The position numbers and the translations under genes were made by a program. From contig NC_081554.1 of NCBI RefSeq assembly GCF_963082655.1, positions 57,415,869 to 57,479,868 on the forward strand: 64,000 nucleotides of DNA, written 5' to 3'. Below, one piece after another: positions 54,566 through 64,000 of the stretch. The stretch comes from Stomoxys calcitrans (lineage: Eukaryota > Arthropoda > Insecta > Diptera > Muscidae). The number at the start of each line of letters is the position of its first letter. Position 1 is the first letter of the stretch. The notes under the pieces were generated by a model. The model was given only the letters and a program-made list of their open reading frames with translations. It was not told the DNA's origin and ran no database searches.

Positions 54566-56951
54566 ATGGTCGAAAATTCTAACTCCGATGTGGAAGAAGA
54601 AGAAGACATTACAGCTTCCTTGGCCGCAATGAATCTTACAATTCAAGACCAAATCCAAGAGCTTTCCAAGCGTTTGAACAATGTAAATGAGGAGCTTCAA
54701 CAACAGGTAAAGTCTACTTCAATTCTATATATTATTAGAATTTCTTTACTCATAAAAAATTCGTCCATTAGGTTAGGGATAAGCACGGCGCCCTATTGCA
54801 GCAAGCCACACATGCCGGACGCTTCGATGCTGCCTTGAATTCGTTGGCTGATGATGTGCAAAAGATACGCTCCAGTGGCTATAGGCTGAAACACCAAGTA
54901 GACAACCAATTTCAATTGATTGAGAATCGAACGAAGGTATTGTCCCGACTCCATGAACTTTCGCATTTACTACGTTCCTCAAAAACCCTACTGACTTTAA
55001 CAACAAAATTAAGGGGAACAAAGGATATATTAAAACAAGCGGAGCTTCATTATGAACTCAACGAATTAATTGAAGATCCAGATCTTAAGAAAATAGAGTT
55101 TGTTCAAGCGGCTCGTAATTATGTTATAAATTCAAGGCAAAAAATACGAAATTTAACCCAAATGCAGTTAGTGACTGGACTGCAGGAAAGAAATGAACAG
55201 CAAATATGTAACGCCTTAAGAGTAAGCATAAAATATCCCAAATTTTTTATAATACAAAACGAGATTCCTATTATCTGTTTTAGATTTTTATGAACTTTAA
55301 TACCTTGGAAAACTCTCTGAATAACTTGGTGACTACTTTCATTGCCGAATTAGAACAATCTCTGAAGGAATGCTTTGCCGGAAATGATATATCCGTACTA
55401 AGTAAGAATGACCCCAGCAAGCCATTAACCACATCCCCCAAAGCTTCGGGTTCCATTAGGGGACCCGGGAAAACACCGCAGCTTACTACAACACAAAATT
55501 TTAGAGCCAAATTTTGGAAGTCACTGCACTGGCTAATTTATGACGAACTTTATGAATGCTGTACCCAAATAATGCTGCTGAAGAAAGCTTTAGAACAAGT
55601 GCAACAATTTAACGGCCTCCTTACATCAAATACTTCAGAACAATTGACAAGCATTCGGTTCTGGCAAGCAACACAAAAGCTTTTAAGAAAATATTTCCAT
55701 GAATGTCCTGCTCATATAACTCAAACACTGCAAGAAGGTTTGTCAAAATTGTTAAGCTCTATACGCGGTTTAGAGGAAAAGCTCAACAAAGAGTTCATTT
55801 TCGACGAAGATCTCTTTACACCGCTTGAGGTTGGCTATGTCTCAAAATGTGCTGCTAATATGAAAGCATGTTTGGCCGGTGTCGATTTACCCAACAATGA
55901 GACAGTCGACAATTTTATTAGAGTGGCTTCATCCGAATTGAGTAACGCCTTGGTAGATGCAAGATTGGGAAACGCTATTTCGTCTGTTTTTATTTCTTGT
56001 AGCAAAGACTTTTGCACAAAATTAGAGGCACAAATTAAATTGGGACCGGATTCTGTACAAGTTGTAGATTTACCCAATACGCAACAAATTCAAAACTCTT
56101 TATTGGCCAATATTTTGTTTTACTTCAAGGATTCTGTAAAACGCATGCTCTCCGATCTGGGCCAACAATTTGAAAAAACAAAAACATCAGCCAAAACAGA
56201 TATAGCCAAATCGCTGGACCAAGCAGATCTTTTAATAACAACTATATTGCAGCAAATTATGGATTCCATTGTATCAACCATAAATATCATTATTCTTAGT
56301 ATACATCGTGAACCCGGTTTAAATACCGAGAAAATCTCTACAGCTGGTCCTTCCATGTATATGAAAGAATTACAGGAATTTATACAACGTGTTTGGCAAA
56401 ATCATATTTCAGCTTACGAAGACAAGGAAATTGTCTCTAAATGTGGCCAAGAAGTTGCCAAAAGGTGTATAAACTATTTTATTCACAATCTGAGCATAGT
56501 GCGTCCAAGTCAAGCTGGACGGCAACGATTGAAGAATGACTGTATGCACATGGAGAACACCTTAAAACCCCTTAGCAGCAATATATCTGAACTAGGAAAT
56601 TCAGCTCGTATATTACGAGCCATGTCATTTCTTATAGTGCAACGTCCAGCTGAGCTGGTAAAACAAACTGTAGGTACAGATTCTTTGGTACCTTCATATA
56701 TCATTTTGCTTTTGCTATTCGGTTATGCTGGTCAGGAACTTCAATCACCTCACACAACGGTGAATTGGTCTAATGAACGTTTCATTGAATGGCTGGAGGG
56801 ACATACTAACGAACGTGAGAAGCTTGAGCTGATTTCAGGTGCCCTACAGCGATATCGCGACAGTGTTCGTCGCAAGAAAAGTGAACAATATGATGAAGTG
56901 TATCCTTTAATGGTGGAATATTTTGAGAAAGCCTCTAAGGTTGACCATTAG
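54566..56951 (+). CDS. fws: COG complex subunit 5 (four way stop), 3 exons
   Basis: Subunit of the conserved oligomeric Golgi tethering complex, acting in retrograde vesicle traffic at the Golgi; lobe B with COG6-8 in animals. In Drosophila the gene is four way stop, needed for spermatocyte cytokinesis. Exons are 54566-54706, 54772-55221 and 55284-56951, all phase 0. Together they give 752 aa, the size expected for the fly protein. Residues 1-20 are acidic, followed by a coiled-coil segment (QIQELSKRLNNVNEELQQQ). The second exon continues VRDKHGALLQQATHAGRFD, matching the COG5 N-terminal domain. The C-terminal half has SMYMKELQEFIQRV, LSIVRPSQAGRQRLKNDC and the final RFIEWLEGH...VYPLMVEYFEKA block, which aligns well with mammalian COG5 from memory. 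Introns are short (65 and 62 nt). No frameshift was seen. Confidence 0.94.
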
Positions 56952-56976
56952 TTTTAACCAAAATTATAATTGCTTG

Positions 56977-56982
56977 AATAAA
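56977..56982 (+). terminator. Poly(A) signal of the COG5 gene
   Basis: AATAAA lies 26 nt after the COG5 stop codon, in AT-rich sequence. This is the canonical position for a short 3' UTR. Confidence 0.6.
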
Positions 56983-56984
56983 AA

Positions 56985-57690
56985 TAATGATAACTAAGTA
57001 TTAACATTCTACAATAGATAGGGCATGCATGTTGCCCAGAGTACAGTATAAAATAGATTTCACCACAATTTAAAATGGGGACACAACTCTCTCTTTATGC
57101 ATACGAAAAAGTTCATTTGTACGTGAGATGAGCAGTCGTTTTTCTAAAGAAACTCAGACAATTTTGTGATGCAGCAGTAGCGACTGACCGAGTGAAGTCT
57201 GGGAGGAATCCGAGCACGCTACCAACTCGGCTAAGTGGGCGATCATTCCATTTTGTAAGAGATCTCAATATGTTCTGTCTGTTCATATGGAACATCCAAT
57301 TTTTTTGAAACACTACAAAATGCCAATGACGACATAATACTTTTATTAAAATTGTTGCATAAATTAAGATTTCCAATATTAAATCAGCAAGTTTTTCTGT
57401 TTCAAAATCTAAAAAGTAATCACCAAGAAATTTCGCGAAAATCAAACAGTACCACTCTTTAAGATGGAGCTGTGATTTGTGCCAAACTAAATTTGGTACA
57501 AATTTTGTCGTGCAATGAAGAGCCACTTTTTGGACAAATTCACCACAATGCGTCCTTTAAGTATTTTATTGAGCTAAAACTTCGATTGGACACCACTCTG
57601 TTATATGGTAAAAGTTTTTTGCTATTCCACCAACTTTGCGTCGGTGGCCTTTCACGCGTTATTACCTTTATGAAACAAACACATGCAAAT
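56985..57690. other. Intergenic, nothing recognised
   Basis: The frame at 57113-57526 shows no domain and is not called. Confidence 0.4.
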
Positions 57691-57694
57691 GCAA

Positions 57695-58128
57695 ATTTTG
57701 CCCATGATCATTCCACTAAGGAACAGGGACAAACTTCTCACATATTAATGAGTGAAGTCCGATTCAAATTTAAGCTCAATGATAGGGGGCCTCCTTTTTT
57801 ATAGCCGAGTCCCAAGGGCGTGCCGCAGTGCGACACCTCCTTGGAGAGAGGTTTTACATGGCATAGTACCTCACAAATGTTGCCAGCATTAGGAGGGAAA
57901 AACCACCGCTAAAAATTTTTTCTGATGGCCTCGCCAGGATTCGAACGCAGGCGTTGAGCGTCGTAGACGGACATGCTAACATCTGCGATACGGTGGCCTC
58001 CAATGTTGCCAGCATCAGGAGGGGAAAACCACCGCTGAAAATTTTTTCTAATGGTCTCGCCAGGATTCGAACCCAGGCGTTCAGCATCATAGGCGGACCT
58101 GCTAACTTTTGCGCTACGGTGGTCTCCG
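57695..58128 (-). mobile_element. tRNA-derived SINE with tandemly duplicated head
   Basis: Reverse-complement SINE (57695-58003) from CATTCCACTAAGGAACAGGG through the B box GCCAGGATTCGAACGCAG to GATACGGTGGCCTCC. It is followed at once by a second head (58004-58128) that repeats AATGTTGCCAGCAT to GCTACGGTGGTCTCC with its own B box. So two pol III promoter-like heads sit in tandem. Confidence 0.7.
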
Positions 58129-58129
58129 A

Positions 58130-58655
58130 AACAAATACATAGGCACCAATAAGTTAAAATTTTACAAAAATAACGCCCTCAATGCTAGAATTTTGCCACA
58201 AACAATGTCCTTAATTTTAAGCACCAGTGTATGAGAGGCTAGATACAATCCACATAAAGCCAAATATTTCAATACCAGTCTTATCTCTGCCCTTACGCCA
58301 AACGAAGTCAAAATGCATGAAACCATCTGTATTCCAGCTTCAGCCGCCTTGTTTGGCCTTGAAAGCTACGAACCGACATTATTTTTAAAACCCGAAAGCT
58401 TGATTTAGGTTTTAGGCCAATGGTTTCGATTTTATAATTCCTTAGTCAGGTCTTTTTTAGCACGCCAAATGAATGTGGCAAACCCCAAGTTTTGGATTGG
58501 GATATTTTGATATTTTAACATTCCATTATGCCTAATATCCAAAAACAACTGTGTTAGAACACCCAAATTCAAAAAATTTTATAAATCCAAAAATAAGGTT
58601 TATTATTTTCTGCGCAGCCTCAGATCAATGGGATTAACAGAATTCATGGGCCTCT
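58130..58655. other. Intergenic, nothing recognised
   Basis: No coding, RNA or repeat structure recognised. Confidence 0.4.
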
Positions 58656-58659
58656 TAAA

Positions 58660-59110
58660 GTATTTCCCGGCACGGGATAGCTGTGTGCACCACATAAGCT
58701 GGTTACGAGATGCTTAGCTGCGAGCTACCGGGCGCGTCCGCAGATTGCGAATAGTGGAATACTCCATACGGAGTAGCTGCAACGGCAGTCGCGGACAATC
58801 AGCTGTTTCGAGGGTAGAGTCTCAGAGAGAGGTCGGGTGGCACCGGCTCTTGCACAAATACTGAGTGCCTATGATGCTCAATCCCATGGCAGCCGGTTGT
58901 ATATACCGGATTGACCCGATGAATTCCTTCATCGGCAAGGGCTGCAGCCTCAGTGTACCACACACTGCTACTACAACAACATGATGCTCGATATGACAAG
59001 ACGAGTTGTTGGCGCCTTTAAATAACCAATCGCCACTCTGTCCCCGCGGCGATCGGAGCTTGACGATGATCGCCACCTCCACATGAAACTATGATTACAA
59101 CAATAACAAG
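58660..59110 (+). repeat. Family A retroposon with nested family B
   Basis: Left part 58660-58879, right part 58990-59110 ending ATGATTACAACAATAACAAG. The interruption at 58880-58980 is a family B insertion flanked by ATGATGCTC. Confidence 0.75.
58880..58980 (+). repeat. Family B retroposon, complete, with 9-bp duplication
   Basis: 101 bp: ATCCCATGGCAGCCGGTTGT, ATATACCGGATTGACCCGAT, CTTCATCGGCAAGGGCTGC, tail CTACTACAACAAC. The host repeat's ATGATGCTC occurs at 58871-58879 and again at 58981-58989, a target-site duplication. This fixes both element ends and supports retroposition. Confidence 0.8.
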
Positions 59111-60062
59111 TATTTCATTCGCTTACAAGGCTTATAATCGTTCACATAGAGTTTAACCAAACGTGGATGAACCAAATCAATGCATCTTTTTTATACTCAT
59201 AACCACGAACAACCTTTCATAAACGTAACACCACATCAAGAAATAGAAGCCGAATCAATTGCGAAAACAATAAAATACACATGTGAAAATTGTGATGGCT
59301 GACGATTTGTTATTGCCACGAACACAACCACAAAAAACCGTAAAACGAACATGCATTTCTCTCATTTTCCCAATTTCTCAAAACTTTTTTAATTTGCAAA
59401 AACCAAACCTGAATAAAAAAAAATACAACTAACGCTCAGTATTTCGTTTTCAAAGTATTTTGTTTTCGTGTAAACAACACACATACACACACATACATCA
59501 ATGATTGACATTAGGAAATTCGTCAAATTAGAAAAATTGCACTCAACTGTTCGCATGACCGTTCTTGTACCATGATAAAACCATTTTGTTATCATTAAGA
59601 TTTTCGTAGTGTTTCAAAAAAGGATTCGCGAAATATATGTGTTTTCAACTATGAAAAGCGAACATAGTATCAGCCAATAACAAAAAACGTCTTTTTGGAA
59701 AAAATGAGTTAGCCCCTTTTTATATTAAGCCATCGAAATCTAAATGTGTAAACATCCCATTGTATACTAACTCTTTTGTTCATTTTGCTACTGTCAATTA
59801 GTTTATTCTATTGAACTGTGAAAACAATAATTAGTCAGTGGTTAAAAAAATAACAATATTCGATATAAAAACCAGCTTAAATAAAATATAGTCTATAAAA
59901 TATATATAATGCATATATCAGTTTTTTGGTTTAAAAATTTGTAGAGGAAAATAAAACAAAACGTTGAGATTCCTATAAAGTGAAAGTGTAGACATTTAGC
60001 CGCTTAACAACTTGAGGGAAATCACCAAAACTACAATCTCCGTAAAGATTAGTAAAAGTAAA
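59110..60062. other. Region 5' of the ik2 coding sequence
   Basis: No repeat family recognised. It should hold the ik2 promoter and 5' UTR, but no core element was confidently identified. Confidence 0.3.
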
Positions 60063-61480
60063 ATGTCCTTTTTAAGGGGTTCATTAAATTATGTCTGGTG
60101 CACGACCAGTGTTCTTGGCAAAGGGGCGACTGGGTCTGTATTTCAGGTAAATTCCCCATACACAAAAAAAAAAATATTGATATGATGTGTCTACATTCCA
60201 CTCATGTTTGTTTAATTGTTGATGTGTTCTTTCACAGGGTGTCAACAAAATAACTGGAGAATCGGTTGCCGTAAAGACATTCAATCCCTATAGCCATATG
60301 CGTCCACCGGATGTACAAATGCGTGAATTTGAGGCATTGAAAAAGGTTAACCATGAGAATATAGTAAAATTACTAGCCATAGAAGAAGATCAAGAAGGCC
60401 GAGGCAAAGTAATTGTCATGGAATTATGTACTGGTGGTAGTTTGTTTAATATTCTGGATGATCCAGAGAATTCATATGGTCTCTCTGAAAAGGAGTTTTT
60501 ATTGGTGTTGGAACATTTGTGCGCAGGCATGAAACATTTAAGAGATAATAAGTTGGTGCATCGAGACCTGAAGCCCGGCAATATAATGAAATTCATATCG
60601 GAAGATGGTCAAACTATATACAAATTGACCGATTTTGGTGCTGCCCGAGAGTTGGAAGATAATCAACCATTTGCATCCCTTTATGGTACAGAGGAATATT
60701 TACATCCAGATTTATATGAAAGAGCAGTTTTGCGTAAATCCATTAATCGATCGTTTACCGCCAACGTTGATTTATGGTCCATTGGTGTTACTTTGTTCCA
60801 TGTGGCAACCGGTAATTTACCATTTCGTCCTTTTGGTGGGCGAAAAAACCGAGAAACAATGCACCAAATTACGACACAAAAAGCCTCTGGGGTTATATCC
60901 GGAACGCAATTGTCCGAGAATGGACCTATTGAATGGTCTACTACTTTGCCACAACACTGCCATCTTAGTGAAGGCTTAAAAACTCTGGTTACCCCTTTGT
61001 TGGCTGGTCTCTTGGAAGAGAATCGTGAAAAAACTTGGTCCTTTGATCGTTTCTTTCAGGAGGTTACAATTATATTGAGAAAACGTGTGGTACATGTATT
61101 TTTTACAAATCGTACTTCATCAATTGAAGTATTCCTAGAACCTGAAGAACAAATAGAACATTTTCGCGAAAGGATTTTAGTACAAACTAAAGTGCCTTTG
61201 GAAAAACAAATTCTATTAATCAATAATGAACATTTGGAAAAACGTATAACAATGCATACCACAGGTCCGTACACGAAAGACTATTCATAAAATTTTATTG
61301 TTTAGTAAACACAAGTTTGATCTTGTAGCAAATGGATTCCCAGAAACAACTACAGAGACACCCATATTTTTATATAGTAATGATGACAATAATGTTCAAT
61401 TGCCGCAACAATTGGAGTTACCCAAATTTCCAGTTTTTCCTAGCAACGTTTCGGTGGAAAATGATGCGAGTTTGGCAAAG
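60063..61480 (+). CDS. ik2: IKK-epsilon/TBK1-type kinase, 5' part (3 exons)
   Basis: Ser/Thr kinase of the noncanonical IKK family; the Drosophila member ik2 controls actin and microtubule organisation, bristle growth and dendrite pruning. Exons 60063-60146, 60238-61264 and 61329-61480 are joined in phase 0 and phase 1 and give 421 residues. The Gly-rich loop is LGKGATGSVFQ (18-28). VAVK puts the catalytic Lys at 41, HRDLKPGN has Asp at 138, and DFG starts at 160. The activation loop SLYGTEEYLHPDLYE has Ser175, equivalent to TBK1 Ser172. The ubiquitin-like domain follows from about 350 (VVHVFFTNRTSSIEVFLEP), and exon 3 carries the FPETTTETPIFLYS block matching TBK1 FPKTTEENPIF. The donor of exon 2 (ACAG|GTCCGT) is weak but gives the right join. 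Family proteins are about 720 aa, so the coiled-coil exons must lie past an intron beginning at 61481; none was recognised before the window end. Confidence 0.92.
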
Positions 61481-61648
61481 GTAGGATTGTTAAAATTTAT
61501 TGAAAAAGCATTGTTTCTGAAATATTAGCACATCGAGAAATAGCTAGGCTTGCTTACAGACCATTTGCTATATTATTGATGAGAGAGAACTCAAATCAGT
61601 TTTGGTTTAGTCTTGTGTTAAAGAACATTTAACGACCACAAATAAACC

Positions 61649-61702
61649 ACAATTTGTAATCACAAATTTTTGTACATAAAATTTGTGATTACAAATTGGT
61701 GG
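61649..61702. repeat. Perfect 20-bp hairpin in ik2 intron
   Basis: AATTTGTAATCACAAATTTT (61651-61670) and its exact reverse complement (61678-61697) with a 7-nt spacer. The stem extends by CAC/GTG after one bulged G. Confidence 0.75.
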
Positions 61703-61849
61703 TTCCAGGTGGAACTTTCTATAAACGCAACCACGAATTCCGTGAAGTGATAAATGATGAAGCCACATTAGTTTGATTCCTATGAAGGCTGTATCAGTCT
61801 ATATTGAAAATAAATCAAATTGACATACTTATGCATCTTCGAATTACTA

Positions 61850-61916
61850 AGCTACCCGTGTCAGCTGGTTGTATGTACCGGTGTGTAAAAACCCACTGAA
61901 ACAACAACAACAACAA
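61850..61916 (+). repeat. Family B retroposon fragment
   Basis: GTCAGCTGGTTGTATGTACC then jumps to ACCCACTGAAACAACAACAA, so the middle is deleted. Confidence 0.45.
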
Positions 61917-62399
61917 AAGTAATATCACAATAATAAAGTCTTATATAGATCATCTTCGAACTAAATCTGCCTATGGACAAAAAATATCTGTGTCCAGTTT
62001 CATTTCTAAGACTTTATAGTAAAAACAATAGGCAGTCACTGGGACATCTCTAAATTATAGTAGATTTTTACGACGCAAATACAAAATTTGTGTACTTCAT
62101 ATCCTGTGGAAAAATGAAAATTAAGATGAAAAAAAAAATAAATGAAATTGGCGAGAGCTGCAAAATAGGTCTTTTTTCGTGGAAGACAAGGAACCTACTC
62201 ATGCCACTATACAATCGTATATTGAGCAACATTTCTCACTATAGATCACGAATATTCAATCTGAGGTGTCTGGGCGGTGGCTGCCTATCCACAATATAGT
62301 GATTTATATGCTGTCATAACATAGTATATACCGATGTACTTGGGTCTACGCACTGGTAAGATATCTGTCTCTTGATAGAGATGGTCTAAACGAGAACTG

Positions 62400-62715
62400 T
62401 GTGATGTTCATTGCTGTCACTAGAAGCTTAGCTGCTAGCTACCGGGTGCGTCCACAGCTTGCGGATAGTGGAATGCTCCATCCGGAGTAGTTGTAACTGC
62501 AGTCGCGGACAATCAGCTGTATCAAGCGAAGAGTCTCAAATACTGCACAAATACTGAGTGCCTACGATGCTCGATATGACAAGGCGAGTTATTGGCGCCT
62601 TTAAATAACCAATGGCTACCCTGTTCCCGCGGCGATCGGTCCTTTGGACCGAAACGAGCTTGCTCACCTACAGGAGCTTGAGGAGGATCGCTACCTCCAC
62701 GTGAAACTGTGGTTA
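62400..62715 (+). repeat. Family A retroposon, near full-length
   Basis: TTCATTGCTGTCACTAGAAG, GGATAGTGGAATGCTCCATC, GATGCTCGATATGACAAGGC, CTACAGGAGCTTGAGGAGGA, tail GTGGTTACAACAAC. Confidence 0.7.
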
Positions 62716-63060
62716 CAACAACGAGAAGCTTAGCTGAGATGGTGGAATGGTCCTTACTCAGTAGTCCGCGACTGGAGTGTTTCAGTGAGAGACCGGATGG
62801 CACTGTCTCTTGCTTATATACTGAGCGCTTATGATGCTCAATATGACAAGCCGAGTGATTGGCGCATTTGACTAACGAAAGCACATGTAGCACTGTGGAA
62901 TAGTGAACAGGTACGAAAGACCGAATCATGACACCTTCAAATAACCAATAGCCACCCTGTTACCGCGGCTATCTGTCATTTTGACCGGAACGACCTTGCT
63001 CATCTACAGGAGCTTGAGTAGGATCGCCACCTCCATATGCAAATCTGACTACAACAACAA
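62716..63060 (+). repeat. Family A retroposon, further diverged pieces
   Basis: GAGAAGCTTAGCTGAGATGG, GAGCGCTTATGATGCTCAAT (62716-62870), then AATAACCAATAGCCACCCTG and GATCGCCACCTCCATATGCA, tail CTACAACAACAACAAC. Tandem to the copy at 62400. Confidence 0.6.
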
Positions 63061-63063
63061 CAA

Positions 63064-63160
63064 CATGACAGTCGGTTGTACGTACCGGATTGAACCAATG
63101 GAGTCCTTCATCTGCAAGGCCTGCCGCCTCGTGGTACAACACACTGCTACAACAACAACA
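63064..63160 (+). repeat. Family B retroposon copy
   Basis: GACAGTCGGTTGTACGTACC, GGAGTCCTTCATCTGCAAGG, tail CACTGCTACAACAACAACAA. It begins at the CAA tail of a family A copy. Confidence 0.65.
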
Positions 63161-63179
63161 AATGTAGATTCTTCATCAC

Positions 63180-63560
63180 CAGTGTAGATAATCCGTCGGG
63201 GACGAACACCCACGGATGACATTCGTAACTTCCTGAGGTCCTGTCATCCGTTCTTCCTGGCTTCGAGAGTGAGCTAAGTTAATTGCTTCAAGTGTTCCAG
63301 CCACATATTCCACTTATGTTCGTTGACTATCCCATTCATTTTCATATTCAGCTCGCTGATTCTGGGTTCGTTCAACGAGGTCCGTGCAACGAATCCCATA
63401 CGCTCGTTCGAGAATACCACTGCCTGAGCCGGGAAATTGGGCCGCAATTGGTGTATTCGACCGGCTGGTAAAAGCGAGAGGCTGCAGCATTAACGATATC
63501 TCGGAATTTCCTCTCAGCAACATGCACATTTGTGGAGGGTGAATCAATCAATCACGCAAG
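63180..63560 (-). mobile_element. LOA-like LINE fragment (region between endonuclease and RT)
   Basis: The minus strand holds HVAERKFRDIVNAAASRFYQ, then in shifted frame ARLVERTQNQRA-like and NEHKWNMWLEHLKQLT-like pieces, resembling the linker before RT in LOA-type ORF2. Several frame breaks. It lies in the presumed ik2 intron. Confidence 0.5.
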
Positions 63561-64000
63561 CGGCGATTGGTGTACTTTATGAAGCCGACCCGATCGGGTT
63601 TTTATGATTGGTTAACGCCCAGCGCTCAGAGGTTATAAAGTCGGGTGGTCGGAAGAAATTACGACTTGCCAGGATACGTCACTCAGGAGATCAGGAGATG
63701 CAATGCTGTGTTAGGTGTATGTCCAAAGTGGCAAGGGGCTGTGGCACCCTCTAGTCAACCGAACTTAACCTACACATATTGGTAGTTTTTATCGGGCATT
63801 TTGCTCCTCCATCACTTTAGATTCAGTCGTTGCCAACAACTTTAGACAGTTTGCTTTTCAGCAACATCTTAAGCCCTAAATAGTCACTGCCTAGGAGTTT
63901 TCGCGATATGGCCACCCGAAATGTACACCTGTGTGCGTGAGCTACTCTCATGGCTTACGTGTTATTTATTGTTTTTTAAAGTTCCAATATAAATTTAAAT

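Noticed and set aside
57113..57526. 137-codon minus-strand frame downstream of COG5
   Set aside because: No domain, AT-rich intergenic composition and no gene context.
1..64000. CRISPR arrays, bacterial operons, rRNA genes
   Set aside because: No regularly spaced identical repeats of CRISPR type; introns, poly(A) signals and metazoan transposons show a eukaryotic nuclear sequence; no rRNA segment recognised.

Overview
This window looks like nuclear DNA of a higher dipteran, most likely a calyptrate (muscoid) fly. It is AT-rich, has GT-AG introns, is packed with interspersed repeats, and carries insect genes whose proteins can be recognised by family. Only four protein-coding genes are well supported. 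None of the intron lengths or repeat families suggests Drosophila itself.

Layout. 1-9942: repeats only (SINE-like copies, TIR elements, a jockey-type LINE with nested SINEs). 11200-49817, minus strand: the bHLH-leucine-zipper transcription factor AP-4/TFAP4 (fly gene cropped, crp). It has three coding exons (49729-49817, 36989-37304, 11200-12696) separated by introns of about 12.4 and 24.3 kb that are full of transposon debris. Directly downstream of its stop, in the same frame, lies a 400-codon open stretch (9943-11145), separated from crp by only a TGA and a TAG. 51918-53164, minus: WDR83/MORG1, a WD40 scaffold, complete in three exons (310 aa). 54566-56951, plus: COG5 (fly four way stop, fws), complete in three exons (752 aa), divergent from WDR83. 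60063-61480, plus: the 5' part of the IKK-epsilon/TBK1 kinase (fly ik2), with kinase domain and ubiquitin-like domain. The coiled-coil exons are not seen before the window ends.

The rest is a layered transposon record: two (CAA)n-tailed retroposon families, a tRNA-derived SINE, a mariner-type MITE in four copies, TWA-target (PIF/Harbinger-like) MITEs, a long-TIR foldback element, other TIR elements, and remnants of at least three kinds of non-LTR retrotransposon (jockey-like, RTE-like, and LOA/R1-like with RNase H). Several insertions are nested with readable target-site duplications, so relative ages can be ordered.

The four genes do not form a pathway: transcription factor, splicing/MAPK scaffold, Golgi tether and kinase. 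The observation most worth testing is the in-frame 400-codon extension behind two stops of crp. Next is the apparent excess of CAGCTG, the AP-4 recognition site, within crp's own introns and upstream flank. Splice sites were placed by eye from reading frame, GT-AG rules and family alignment from memory; no database search was run.
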